From NCBI RefSeq assembly GCF_963678635.1, contig NC_087062.1:83724012-83788011 (forward strand): a DNA stretch of 64,000 nucleotides, in the 5' to 3' direction. The notes beneath the pieces are model-generated. The model had not been told where the DNA came from and did no database searches. It worked only from the letters and a program-made list of their open reading frames with translations. This DNA comes from Symsagittifera roscoffensis. Its lineage: Eukaryota > Xenacoelomorpha > Acoela > Convolutidae. The position numbers and the translations under genes were made by a program. Shown piece by piece: positions 23,501-38,500 of this stretch. Positions within the stretch are counted from its first letter, which is position 1; every line of letters starts with the position of its first letter.

Positions 23501-26500
23501 CCCCTTTAATACGATACCACTTTGACCAACTAAGGGCTTTATTTGAGGTTCCTAAAATTGGGCAGAAAAAAGCACCCTACACCGTAGTTCGTAGTGGTAG
23601 GAACAAAAAATTTAAGGCAGTCTAAAGTCTAAAACTAGAAAGCCTCGAAAATGCGTTACCTACTGGATAAATGGATCCCGTAGTTCTGAAAACTATATAG
23701 TAAATTGCTTCTTATTTTGCACTAACTTTGACAAAATTCCATAAGCAGAGAAGTAGATGAACACAACACAGATCATCTGGGCAGCTGACGTGATGAATGC
23801 AATGACAAATAGCTTACAGTAGAAGCTGCCTGTTTCTAAAACACACGAAATTTCTCAACTTTAAAAGTGTCAGATTCCTCTCTTTAGCCTTTTTACGCTA
23901 CCTCAAGAAAGAGAACAATGACCTAAGAAAGACTTTTGGGGCGATTTTAAATTTCCAACAAAGTTGACCGCGAACTATTAGCTAAACCATACACGTCTAA
24001 GATTCAAAACTGCGACCTTGAGATAAAGAGTCACCCACACTAACCACTCAGCCACGGAAGCTTATTAGTAGATACAAGAAAGAAGAGTAAATACTAACCA
24101 TAAATGAACCAGAGAACAGATGCTATGCAATTTCCAATGCTAAAGCGAAACTTCCAAATAAGTGAACACTTTTAATGCACATTTTTATTTGCGAGCTGCG
24201 AGTTAGGTTAGAAAAAAGGTTCGTAATAATACTTAGCTGACGCTAGCGTAAAAATGCCGAGAACAACTTGATCTACCAAAACTTTCATATTATCCCTTTG
24301 AATAAAATTCACTTTCTAACAAAACTACATCAGAAAAATTGGAAGTTAGACTTGCATACAAGCAAAGCGGTATTGAAGGCGACAATTTTTGAGCAGACAC
24401 CTGTTGAGCCAAAAAAACGTCATAAAAATAGAAAAAGTTCAAAAATATTAAATTACCCTATCAAAAATCTCATACGCATAAGAAATTTGTTTCCCTTATC
24501 CAACGATGCAGTATGATGCCACTAAACCGATTAAGTAAAAACCGTAAAACTTTTAGACCGAGTAAACAAAAAAAAATTATAAGAACCGGAAACTTGAAAG
24601 CAACATAAAAAACAAATATCGAATTGAATGGGTAAATAAAATGCAAAAACTCTCGAAACTTGTCTGCTGGTTGACGACAGTGCAGATTTGAGAAAGTGAT
24701 TCAGTGATTTTGTTGGACAATTTGTTAACAAGAATAAGTCTATGTTCTGAATTGATAACGTTAGCTAATCACGAGCACAGTCATTGTATAGATTAAAATT
24801 CAGCGGACAAAAAAGAAAAAAAAAGTTGCCAAAAATCTTGTAACTCAATTACCAACTGACCAATGAGCCTTCAGAAATGGCATTCAGGAATTAAGAAAAA
24901 ATCCGAACCATCAAAAAGAGCCCGTGATACAGCCGATTCTTAACTCAACCCCTTGCAGTCTGAAGCATGTTTGCTACCTATACTCAGATGCACTGGTTGG
25001 TTGGTTGACTTTGAATTTAATAAAACGCAAGATGAAACATCTGCAAAATCTTGCGAACAAAGTTGTGTACGGGGTAAAGTCAAGTATCCGGCTGCAACAC
25101 CCTTGCTTATCGCAAGGGTTATTTTTTGCAATTTTTGAAATTCAGTAGTTTCGTCTTAAAAACCGCTGGTAAATGATAGCAAAAGCCTATTTAATGCTGG
25201 TGGTTGTAATTCTCGATTGATTTTCTGAAAATATACTTTTTTCAAAAATTCTACTTTTTATCAACTTACTGATTACCGTCTCATTTTCTAATCGCTAGCT
25301 GACAATGCTACGCTTCTTTTGTATCGCAAATGATGCGCAGCTCTGCATCACCTCAGTGAAAAATCTTGTCGTCTTAATTACCTAGCTTTCGCTTTTGTGT
25401 TTACCTATGGATAAAAAGAGAAATGAAAACTTGGAGACCATTACCTTTATTTCAGGAACTCTACTCATTTAGAGAGCAGAAAATATTTCAATTGCCTATC
25501 TGCAACTATAACTGCAATTCTAAATGCAACGAATTGCATGGATTATTTGCACGCCTGAACTGTTTATCAGGAGCGCATTAAGGCACAAAAAAATTTTCCA
25601 ATGAGCTCACACTTACATCAAACTAACTAATCTGAACAAAACCACTCAAATTGAGTAATTTACAAAAAAACGAAGCTACACTTACATCAAACCTACTACT
25701 CTAACCATAAACATTAAAATCGAGTCATTTACAGAGAAGCGAAGCTGCAATAGAGGCCAGCTAAAGCTGGAAATACCCGTTTGATAATTTTTGAATTTTT
25801 CTTGAACTGATGCGTAAAGGAAAAGCAAAAATTTAAAAAACTGGACTTCACCCAAAACCTCAAATGGTTCTCTAATAAAACAACTAGTAGTGAATTTTTT
25901 TCAGTTCGATTTGGCAGAATAACCTTCGAGAAAATCAAGTTTAAAAAAAATCGACTTTACCGAGTGTCATTATTTTTTGTGTAAAAAAATTTGGGCGCAA
26001 CCGTTTACGCAGGGGAGCTTCTCATACCTCGTCTTTTCGATTGAAACTAAACTCTCAGATTTGGGAAGGTAGTTTTTGAGAGAAGTCAAAAAGTTTCAAA
26101 AAACGGTCAAAAACACGAAAATTTGACTTTTCTGGGGGCCATTACTTTTTTTTAAATTGGGTGTAGCCGCTTATGCAGGGGGTTTCCCAGAACCTGTTCT
26201 ATCCGTTTAACCCAAAATCTCAGATTTGGGACAATAGTTTTTGAGAAAAGGTAAAAAAAAATCCAAAAATTTGGGTCAAAAATCCACCCCCCCCCCCCCC
26301 CCCACACTCTTTCGAAGGCTGTAAAAAGTGATGGAAGGTAAGAAAAAAAGATAACTGTGGATTATGCAGGCACACAGAGAGTCGACAGACTTTCCATTGT
26401 CAACACTTTTTCAAAAATCGGTCGAGTAATTTTCGAGAAAAACTAAATTTTTGAAAAAAGTGAAAAAATTTTCCAAAGCGTCTCAAAAAAAAATCCAATC

Positions 26501-29500
26501 CCATACATTTTCATATTAACCCTTTTAATCAAACAGGAACTTAACTTACAGATCTAAAAAAACCTTAAAATTGAGTCATTTACAGAGAAGCGAAGCTGCA
26601 TTTTGCAAACACGGGCGATAAAACTGAAAAAAAAAGTTTAAAAGCCTTGAAAAACAAAACTTTTGCTATATACCGGAATCGAACCGCCGACCTGGAGTTT
26701 ATGGTTCTCAGTTCCTTATCTGGTCCATGGTCACCTAACAGCAGGCAAATCCTAGCCATCAAAACAGCAGATAAAACAGATGATAAAAATGTGCCAATGC
26801 TATGCAGCAAAAGTGCCACCAAATAGCAAAATGTTAATCCATAATGTAGTACTGCCCTAGCTCACTTGTGAAAAAGACAAACATTTTGAAATTGCATCGT
26901 GCGCTCATAAAAAAACAGTATTTAAAGCATGACACAGGGAGAAGCTGCACTTAGCAAACAAAAGCTAGAAAACGGCAAAAGTAGCTCTAAAATGTTCAAA
27001 AGTCAAATCAGGAAAGATACGGTAAAAGTAATAAAAAACTGCCATGTGCCTCGAGATTAAAGTTCGCACGTCCTAGTATCTGCGCCATGTTCGTTTGACA
27101 CTCTAAAAACACTAGCAATCAATGTACCTGATACAAAGATAAAACGCTAATGCAGCAAAAGTTAATCAGATAAATGAGCCGTTTTATTTGCGACTTGGGC
27201 TAGAAAAACGAACCGTAATAGAACACACCGCATGGCTTGTGTAAAAATATAACATACAATAAGAACAAAAATAATATGTACGAACATTTATCCGATAAAT
27301 ATTGATGAGTTTATCTTTGATTTTTTGGAATATAGAAATCCCGATTTGATATGGCGACTTGCTGACTTTTTCCCCGAAAAATAGCAATCAATGTCGGGTT
27401 TTTTAAAATCAACTTAACTTTTTAAAATTTGACCCGGATCAACCGTGGATCAATGCAGAATGAACCGTGGGGGAGGGGGATCTCATCCATTTCGCAGTAG
27501 CCGGTTTCAACTGAAGGACGCGGATGACACTGGGACCCCTCTAATCAAGACGGAAGTAGACGCTTGCCTTTCGCCACTCGGCCACGGTTGCACATAAACT
27601 TAGCTTTATCATAACTTACGTCGCAGTAGCTCTGTTCGCATGGGCACATTTGAAGAGGTGGTGAGTGGGTAGGCGGCTGCCACTGCCGACAACGAGGACT
27701 GTATAGTGAAGAGACAGGCCATGACCATCAGACAGAGAGGGGCGAAAATGACATCAGCTGACACACATAGAGCCACTGTCAAAAGCAGTTGACCAGTATT
27801 CACGGTCACCTAAAGCGATGAAAAGAAAAATGTTTTAAAAAAGATTTTCAACATTTTTTCAGTACTTCACCCTCTTTTTTAATAATAAAACTTTTCATTA
27901 AAAGAACGTAGAGTCAGCGACTCATTAAAATAAAAAATGATTATTTTTTAAAAAAATATTATAACTTCCGAAAAAATATTCATCAAAAAATATTTCATAT
28001 TAATTCTTTGACAATTCATAATTTCACAGAATCTTATGTGATTACCACTTTTTTGAACACAGCCAACTGACAATTGGATGGAAAAAATTGGAACACGACA
28101 ACAAAGACAAGGAATTTCAAATTTAAAAAAACATGTTCTTGAAGCTCTTTGAATTTCAAGAATAATTATTGGTTGACACTTATTCGATAAAAATTAACCC
28201 AAATTGAGAAAACAGGATTAATATGATTTTTTTCCGCTGAGAATTATAAAGACCAGGGTCGTTCACGTCGTTTTCTTCGCGCCAATTCCGATTTATTATT
28301 TCGTAATCACCGAAAGCTATATGAGAGTACTCATTACGTTCATGACTCTTGAAAATACAACCCATCTTTTTCACACTGAGGCAAAGCTTCGCTTCGCAAA
28401 CACTAGCGAGAACACGACAAAAAGCAGCTCTGTACAGTGCGATAAGAAAAAAGAGAAATAAGACTCGATTTAGTAAAAATTCGGCTAGGTTTCGGATTCG
28501 ATCTGCAGCCTTATGCACCGTGGAGATAATGAATAGAGAAATTAGCCACAAATAAAGCAGAGAACAGATGTTTTGAAATTCCACTGCTACAGATCGTGAT
28601 TATAGCAAAAGTTTCACTAAAAAGTGAACACTTTTTAGTTTCCGCATCATTTCAATTTTTGCTATTGGAGAGCGTAATTTGCCTCCCATTAGCTAAAATC
28701 TGACTTCAAAATAAATCAAAACAAGGATAGCCGGTTGCTGTGCCAGTAGCACAGAATGTTCCGACCACATTCTCAGAAGATATTTTTGTTCTTAACTTTC
28801 TTCAAGTCTTTTCTTGTAAGCCGTGAGATGATTGAATTATACAAACGCGTAGAAACATAGTGAATGAGGCATACTCGACTACCATTATCTTTAAAAAAAT
28901 AATTTAAAGAATATGAAACTTTTTTGCATAATATTATATTAAATTTCAAATATTATAGAAAAATTTCTTTTTGCCAGAAACGTGCTAAATAAGGCTTCTA
29001 AAACTAACTTCCTTTCAGCAAAATTGAATAATCCTGAGCCTAAATTGGTAACTTTTATACATAACGAACGCTACTCGACCACTTTACTGCTCGAAAATAG
29101 ACGAAAAGTCAAAAACTTCAAACCGATTTTTCTCAACACTGGAAGAATTTCTAAGAAATCACGACTAAAAGGGCTTTAATATGATATATTAGTTCGAATC
29201 ACTTTAATATGATATATAAGTTCAAATCACGACTAAAAGGGCTTTAATATGATATCACTCAACCCAGTACGATGATTATTTGTGGTAGCTGATTTTGCGT
29301 AGAAAAAAAACTAAAACACACCCGAATACAAAATTCCTCCCCATTTTCAATGGTCGGAACAACAAAACTGAGCATGAAGAAACTTTTAACTGAGTTTGGA
29401 CTGAAAAAAAAATTGCCAAAAATTACACGACCCAAACAAGTATAAACCAACTTTTAACACTTTACAATAGATACCAACAAAACATTTTACTAACCATGAT

Positions 29501-32500
29501 AGTCGAGAGTCGCATGCTTCTGAATACTGTGTAGAGGAGCACTGGAACGGTCAGTACAGTCAGAGCAGCCACTCCGAAGAAGACGAGGTTGAAATCGTGG
29601 AATTGGGACCAGGGGAACAGGATCAGTCCCGAGGGAAGAATCTATTAACATCAGATCATTCCATTCCTAGCACGGTTTTAAATAGAAAAAAAAAACATTT
29701 CGAAAATTTTTAATTTGAAAAAAAAATTTAAAACGTGCTTAAAACAACAAAAAAAATCAAACAGGAAAACATTCTATGAAGGTACAATTCAAAAATAAGT
29801 TCGATGCAAAATTTCAAACAAACAGTTTCTCGAGTTTTCAACGTCTATTTTTTCTAACTCTAAAAAATTTGAACTGAAGGTCTCATAGAAATGAGTTAAA
29901 AAGAAAAATTTTTAGGGTCAGATACAAAATTCGTATGCAAACTCAACCGCGAAATAAAAATCTCGCCAAAAACCGTTAAAATTTTTACAAAATTATTCAT
30001 AAATAAAATGTTAATTATTCGATCCAACTATGCTTGTTTCAGGAATGAAAGTGACCTTGAGTCCGTCTTGGCTGAACTTGGCGCAGATGGTGAGCAGGTG
30101 GGAGATGGCGTGGAGGACGTTGTGGTTGTCGTCCAACTCGTTCAGTCGGGATACTTTGTAGTGAAAAAAGGACAGCCTCACAGGGTCAGCACGGGGAACT
30201 AAAACAAGCCATCGAAGAAGAATTTAAAAGAACAATTTCTCCATAAGAATAATTTCTCCATTAAAATTTCTCCATAAGTCACCAACAAACATTAGCATAA
30301 AACAAATTTAAGTTTACCAGAAATTAGAAATTAAATTAGTTCAGAGGACCGCAGAGGTCAACTTATAATATACGCAAGAGCAGCGGTTAACAATAACTTT
30401 TTCCTGCAATTTATTCCACTCAGCGGTATCATATAAGCATATTGGAAATCGGAAGTACCCTCATCATTAATCAATATTTTCGGTTTATTTCACGGTAGCT
30501 GATTTACATATTAACTGATTTAGATAACATTTACCGTTCCGAACAGCTCTGCGCTTTATAGGATTACTTATATGGTAGATGGTTGATACATTGGCTAGTA
30601 TATAAATGTCGCTGGTAAATAAACACCAAGGATCCAAGAGTGTCTTTGTTGTGTATTTGGAGAGCTCGGAAAATCTATTTGATCTGCCTGAAAATAACAA
30701 AAAAATTCTATTTCGAAAGTTTTTCGAAAATAAAACACCCGTCCCCCATGAAACAAATCTAGATCCGGTAATAGATAATATAAAAGCATATAAGTATTCA
30801 AGGATTCCAGCTGTTCTAAAATACTTACTGAAGTCAAGAAAACCTGACTTATGATAAGAGACAGGTATAGGCGGAGGCATGGGTCTGAATCCTGGCTGCG
30901 TGTTGAACACTCCTTTTGGATCGTAACTGTGCCAAGCGGTAAGAAAAGTGTCGAAACTCATGGGTTTTATGACACCATCTGTACTGACCAGTTTATCGTA
31001 GCGACTACCAGATTGTTTCGACAAAACATCCCCCAATTTTCTCATATTTCTCTCGCTTGAGTTGTCAGCCTTACGCTGCATCTCCGATTCTGCGTCTTGA
31101 AAACAATCAACGGCTGAGATTGATATAATTTCATGATCTTAGCAATCAAAATGAAACTAAATTGCAAAATGAACACATTCTTTCTGATTCAATTGTCTCT
31201 AATTCATAATGAGGGAGGTAAATTAACGATTTCACAGATCCCAATTGAACATGAATATCGTAGCGCTGGGCAAGTAGCACATGAAGCTCCCACCACTTCT
31301 GTTAAAGCTTTAGAGCGAAAAAACGAAAAGAAAGAAAAATATACAGCGTCAAGGCTATTACATTTACACGGTCTCGCATCTGTGCCGCTGTCTCTTGAAC
31401 TTTGCTAACACCAGCCACCCATGAGGCAGCTATAGATGCTAAAAAACTACCGATGCTATGCAGCAAAAAAAAGCCACTAAACATAAACCAAACTAGTGCT
31501 GCATGCGGCGTTGAACCCATGAACAATAGATAAGGAGTCTCACGTCCTGTCAACTGTGCCACGGCCGCTTACACTCCCCGCAAATAAAGCAGAGAACAGA
31601 TGCTATGAAATTCCCAATGCTGCAGATTGTGCTTAAAGCAAAAGTTTTATCAAATGAGCACTTTTATTTGCGAGTTAAGATGAAAAAAGTAGAGTCGTAC
31701 TAATAAATTACGCTCACTAACTCCTAATGTAAATGTTTTAAATTGGAGCCGAAAAGAAACTTACGAAGTGGAAACAAAAACGTCAATGTTTGATCTTTAA
31801 GCAACTGAAAATACAATGAACAACACTTGAACTGCAATAACACTTGGTAGCAGCACAAGAAAAATCCGTTATGTGGCACCTAAGCCGACAAAATTTGAGC
31901 AGACACACGAAAGCCCGACCATCCAATCTTTACCGAAAAATAATTCAAATTCACACATGCTGAAAAACCTAGGTTAGAACGTGACTCGAACTCCTTAGGG
32001 TGCAAAAGCAACTGCGTTACTTCCAGGCCAAGTGGGAAGGAACCTGAAAGTTGTTAAGATCCAATGATAAAGCAAGTTCAATTTCTTAGACTTGTAAGAA
32101 AAATTGTTTACGTGAAAAAACTTGATTCCCGATTACAAGAAACTTGCTCTCGCAAGTGTACAAAAACTAAAACACGAGTTAATTTGGATTCAGTTTTTAC
32201 TAGGGCTCTTCAATTACAAAAATTATACAAAAAATAAGGCCGAAAAAATGGCAGTTGATGTTACAAAAATCTTACCGGACAAAAACTGGCGGAATCGTTT
32301 AATCCAGCACAGCTCTTCATCTGGCGTGGAATCCACAATGGAGATCTCTCTGATTTCGCTGTCCAAATTGGTCAATGAACGTTGCATCTTCGGATCCGCC
32401 AAATCCACATTCTACGCGTTTGAAACATCGAATTATCGCAAAAATCTTATGCTTGTTCAACAATCCGACAATCAATAATCAGAGTGACGGTATTAACCCA

Positions 32501-35500
32501 AGTAACATTTCATTTCTTTGAGTTTTAAAACATTTTATGATTGGCTCATCTTTGATAAAAAAATACTATCCCAATTGGTTGTTTTTTGTCAATCAGCTGG
32601 AAATCAAATATATAGTTAAAACCAAATTGAAAGTTTAAAACAAGTTGAATCAGAGACAGCCCTCACCTCAGAATGTATTGCGACCGAGATCGTCATCGGT
32701 AATTTGAAATTGTTCTGGATCATTTCTACAAAGGAATACGCCACAGAGTTTGAGTTGATCAAATCAGTCTCATTTTCCAGTCCAGTCTTCGCGTTTGGTA
32801 TTATATAACAACTCAGCAACGCACACGCAACAAACAGGCACGCGATAGAGACCTGAAAACACAGCCAAAAATACTTGGAAAAATGTCAATGAACTCAAAC
32901 AAGCCAAATAAATAGAAAAATGCCAATGAACTCAAACAAACCAAAAAATGAACCTTTTTCAACTACCGAATTTTTTTCTTTAAATAACTACCACATTAAG
33001 CTTTTGAATGTCATGAATCTTTTATGATTGACATTTTTTTCATAAAACAACCCCAATTTCAGAAAATAGAATCAATAGGCATTTTTTAATTCCAGTGGGA
33101 AATCTTCAAATCAAGTTTTTTGCGCTATTTCTATTTCGTAATCAGAGAGCGTAACTTGCCTTCCTTTATTAGATGAATTAACAGAAAACCACACGATTTA
33201 AATAAGTGATAAAATTCTTCATTCGCGCCTAGAAAGCCGCCCATTAATGTTTTTGGAGCCAGTCAAAAAATTAGTGAAAACTTTGAAACTTTGACACATG
33301 CTAGATGAAATTAAATGGAAGGAGCTTGGGGGATCGAAAATTGAGAAGTTTTGTAGTGAAAGCGTAAAATAGCCAGTATATCATAACTATTTTCAGAGTT
33401 GTTCCTGCAGTGGCAATTTTTAGACTCAAATTGATTCTTTGAGAAGCTGATCAGCTTGACTTACTATTTATGCGTTGAAAAGAGACACAAAATAACTGAA
33501 GGAGTAACTTGTTCAGGCATCAAAAACGACTAAAAAGTTGCAAGTAATTTCGCGCTGATTATTGAAGTAAGCTAATAAAAAAACTGTTTCAGCTAATATA
33601 TTGGAAAAATGACTAATCCAATCCGTGTACAAGATTCACTTTAGCAGTTATGCTGTCTCTAATATTTGACCCACTTTCTGGTATACACTACTAAAACCTT
33701 TTATATCTGTATCGTCAAAACAGAAACCACCGTTTTTTTGAGCCGGACGACCGTCTTTTGTCTGTCGCTTTTCCGCGGCACAATCAATTTAAGCTCATCG
33801 GGTTGTTTGCAAGTATTATTCCACGGCAAGAACACCTCTGAGACTAGTTATGATATACTGGCTATTTCACGCCTTTAAATTGAGATTTCTCAATTTTCGA
33901 TCCAACTGGCTCCTTCTAAATAAGTTCATCTAGCAAATGTCAAACTTTGAATCCTATATCTTAAAGAGTTGCAGAGAAATTGACAAGCATAGCCAACAGA
34001 CAGTTGGAAAAGAGCCAATGAATTCAAAGAAAAAAAATTGACTCGTTTTTCTGAAAGAACTTCAACTTTCAAATTCAAAATTAAAAAAACATATGGCCTC
34101 AGAGAGCAATTTATAATTGGCGCAGTTTTTTGATAAAAATAACCCAATTTCAGAAAACTAGATTATAAGGAAACCTTTGGAAAGTAGAAATCGATCACAT
34201 TTCTTCAAGCCATTTCAGTTTTCATAACTGGAGCGTGCATTTTGCCTACCCTTTAGCAAATGAACTTAAAGCGAGCTCAAAAAGTGCATATATACCTAAG
34301 GGCATTCATAGGCGCATTTATAAAGTATGAACGCATGTTTGTTATAAGAGCATTTTAGACTTTTCCTGAAAAAAAAACAATCATCTCGACCTATATTAGA
34401 GTCTCAAATAAGTTGATCCTTAAAAACGTGAAAAAGACCCTTGAAAACGTAAAAAAAACTATGTCCCGTGACTGTATGAGCTTAGCATAAAAAACATGGT
34501 TATTTCTCATATTTTTGAACTTTTAAAATTAGAAATGACAAAAGCATTGTCATAAAAAAAAAGAAAATAAAAACAGAAAATTTTATTCCCCAGTTCAAAA
34601 GATTAATGTCTCAAATACATACCTGGCACTGTTTAGACGAGAAAAATGAAAACCACCTAAGCATATAAGCGAAGAGCTTTGTCTTGATCATTTCTGTGCT
34701 GCGTCGCTTCAAGGCCAGTTTGCGAGATCGCCTTTTTCTCCATGTTCGAGACCACCTAGCGTTACTACAGTAGTGCCCGTAATAGTAGCGACAACATGAT
34801 GAAGATGACGAAGTAGACGCGGCAGGCGCTTTCAAATGCAGCTTGTGCGTCCTCGTCAATTTCCTTTTCGGGGCACTTTCGGCTGCACGGTTCTGCTCTT
34901 CTTCCCGCCCTTTCTCCGCCCCTTCTTTAGGCGACGGAGGGTTTGAAGACACGGGTTCAGCCTTGTGTTCCACATTCTTAAAACGAACTCGATGAGTCAA
35001 TTCGAAAGAATGAAGCTTGTGTAAAAAACTATTTCACCCGATACCACTAATTCAAGCTCAAATCTTCCAAAAAAACGCTAATTTCACGCTTATCCCGCTT
35101 ACCGTGCATATCTTATTCTTAAACCCAAGAAGTTCGATGCTTTTTTATTTTGATGAAATAAAAAGAAACTACATAAAACCATTTAAAAATTACCACATCT
35201 TTTGACTCTGTTGCGGTTTCATTGACGAACTGTATAGCTTTGAAGTCTCCTTCATCTTGACTACCCACATTCTGCTCTTCGGAGTAAATATTGTCGTATA
35301 CTCTACTGCCCAATGCAGTCACATGTGATCTCCTGTGATACGAGTGCCTATGGCGATGTCGTCTCCTTTTAGAGCAGTGTGGTCTTATATACGATTGCGG
35401 GATGCCCAGTTCGTAAAGCGACACTTTGTTTCCGGTCGAGGATCCTGGTGATTGCGATGCACTTGTAGTGCTCGGATCTCGCTTGAAGTCGTTCAGCACG

Positions 35501-38500
35501 GTAGCTCCGTTTGATACCTGATCGCCCTGTGATGTCACTGAATCATGCCCTTCGCTTAGCTTCTTGATCGAGTTACTGTTACCAGTTTTGCTTGAAGCAA
35601 ATCGGGATGATTTGTTTTCTATTTCCTCTCCAGTTAAACTGAAAAGATGTTTACTTTTTATCCTCCTAATTATCTTTCATTCATTATAGTTGGTTAATAT
35701 AATGCGTTTCCATGCTATATAGTAAACCGATGTTATGAAATTAATCTTTTAGCAAGGAAAAAACTTCTTAAATTAAGCGTGTCTTATTCTTAAGACAAGC
35801 ACTTCACATCAGATAAAATTCAAAAAAAAAAATAGATTTTTAATGAGCCTTAGAGATCGTTCGTCCTGTTTCATCAACAGGTGCGACTCAGCTATACGCT
35901 TTTAAACAGAGTGAGTGATCAAATTCCGCATGCTAAAAAAAGTAGTTTTTTTGGTATCCATGTTAATAAATTTCGTTCATTGAGGTAAATTACAGAAACT
36001 ACACAAGCTAAACCATGCTTCACAAGTTGATTAATGCGAACCTTTTCACGCTAGTTCGCGTACGATACTTGACGTATTTTGCAAATGCAGCAGCGGTTGT
36101 GAGGCGGATGGACCTCGCTACGACTATACCCAGTAGCGGTGAAATGAAGACAAATATCGCAGTGCTAACGATTGCAGAGCGAATCACTACACATAACAAC
36201 CGAGTGAGGAAAATTGAGAAACAGAATAAAAAAATAAAGTAAAAAGCCGCGCAACAGATCTTTCCAAACATAGCCAACAGAAAAATCTTAATTTCAAATT
36301 TAAAAAATATTCAATTTCGAAAATCAAATAAAAAACAAATGCCTTAAAAGCTAGTTGAATTTCTTAAGCAATTTATAATTGGAAATTTTTTGATAAAATC
36401 AACCCAGTTTGAGAAAACAAGATCAATACGTAACATTTTTTATCGCTTTTCGCTGGGAAATCAGAAAATTAAATTCTGGAAACTAGAAGTCGATCACGTT
36501 TTTCGAGAACTTTACACACTTTTCTGTTCGATAGTGGAATCTTCCACCCTTTCAAAAACGAAATGAAGTTAACTTAAAAAGAAATCAAACGCCATACCGC
36601 GAAACTCAAATTTCGGCGAGAATAAGTTTTAGGCCTTTTTCCTAAAAAAAACAAACCAAAAATAACAATGACCCATATAAGAGTATTCACTACGTTCATG
36701 ACTCTTAATACAAAGATAAATTCAATTTTTTCAAATTAATTTTTTAAAACGACCTCAAAAAATATCATTGTTTCGATTACCCCTCACACATGCAACTATT
36801 TTGCGGAATCTTGGTGTTACAATCACAAAATATGAGAAAAAAATTTGTATTCAGGTGTTTTTTTTTTCAAGCAAGTCATAGTACAACAAAATATAGCCAA
36901 CAGAAAATTGGGAAAGCGACAATAATTACGGAAACCGAAAAATGATATTTTTGAACGTATTTCAATTTTGGAATTTGTTAGAAAAATAAACAAGACTGCT
37001 CGTATCAGGGCGAAGCCCTGAAAGTTCCGACTGCCTTTTAACGTTTATGGAGCAGTAATAACATAAACAACATAAAAAAAATAAATGAAATAGATAAATT
37101 GAAAAACTTTTTTTTTCTAAAATTTGAAATTTTTTATGAAAATCATCCCCCCACACGCCATATAAAGTACAAAAAGATAAATTTCGTTCCTTGTAACAAA
37201 TCAATTATGGCAAATAAGCTTCTTTCAACCAATTTGGAACGATTTATAAGACGGATTAAATCTCCGCTTAAGCGTTAATAGCTCGAATTATATCGCGCGT
37301 TAATTGTCCCAAATTGGTCAAAATGGCAACCTTTAAACCCTCATAAATTTACGAAAAATGATCACAGGTGAAATATCTTTTCAAATTTAAGCTCAGGCCA
37401 ACGATACCTTTTGAATGATATAAAAAAAAATCCGTCAAAAATGGCTAGTTAAAAAGTCGAAAGTTGTCTGAAGAAAAAAAAACCCACCCCGAGCACAAAT
37501 ATTCCGTCACTTTCGTATCGAAAGTCGGAACAATAACGCTCAAGCTAGTGAATTTCCAAACCTTCTATGTTTGAATTTTTTGATAAACCTTCCTAATTTG
37601 AAAAAAAAATTAGGCAAAAAATATTTATATATTCCACGAGGAAAACTAAAAAATAAAATCACTGCTCAAAAATTCGCGGTTTTTTGCGCCACTGGCAATT
37701 CGAAACTATCAATTTATCCCCGTTTTAGCAAATGCATTCGAATTTCACTACCACCGAACTAATGTCAAGCCACTAATGTTTCAGCTCTTTTGTTCAGCCT
37801 GAAATGACAAATTCCGGAAATTTAATCTCGGTATCGAAGAAAAACCGGTCTCCATATTTTTCTTTGCCAAAAAATTAGAACAAAAGCGCTTGAAACAGAG
37901 AGCAAAGAGTTTTTAGTTATATATAGATTTCTCTTCCGAGCAAAATCAGATAGTACAGAAAACGTCAAATGGGGTCGAGTGATATCAATAAAGCCCTTTC
38001 AATCGAGATTCGACCGATACTTAAGTGTCGAGCAATTTTTAAGCTTAAAAGCAACTTCTAAGCTATTAAATTGAATGGTCGCGCTTTCCCACCACCGAAA
38101 ATATCAAAAAGAACTAAGTCAACTTGCGTTTTCACAGCCCCAAAAAAGGTAATTTCAAATGTTGCTAGTTTTTGCTATGAATTTTGAAAAATAACGTTTT
38201 TCAACTGAAGCCATTACTTATGCTTCCCAACTTAGTTTTGACCCTCTAACTTCTCCCTTCAGATACAAAAAAAATACAAATTGCACAGGAACGACAGAAT
38301 TGACTACACTTGGTTTTCTAAGCGTTTGTTCAAATTTAAGTGGAAGCTTGGTATTTACCGTCTACAGAGTACAACCCAAACAAGACAGCAAGAGGTGGCA
38401 GAATTGATAAAGCGCCGTAAAAGCAAGGCCACGTGAGACATTTCCTTCTTGTTGCTATACACTAAATAAAACGAGAATATTTTCAAAGAATCCAAATAAA

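Larger units (their letters stand above)
23836..27619 (-). other. Patched intron 20
   Basis: About 3.8 kb with SINE-A copies (23,985; 26,575; 26,930), a satellite-like array (25,730-26,480), a run of about 17 C at 26,287-26,303, and a tRNA-like A box TGGCCGAGTGGC on the minus strand near 27,580. Confidence 0.65.
31096..32275 (-). other. Patched intron 16
   Basis: About 1.2 kb, largely SINE sequence (31,300-31,700 and 31,870-32,060). Confidence 0.65.
36187..38358 (-). other. Patched intron 11
   Basis: About 2.2 kb. It holds repeat-family copies at 36,280-36,570 and 36,970-37,520. The rest shows no recognisable feature. Confidence 0.6.
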
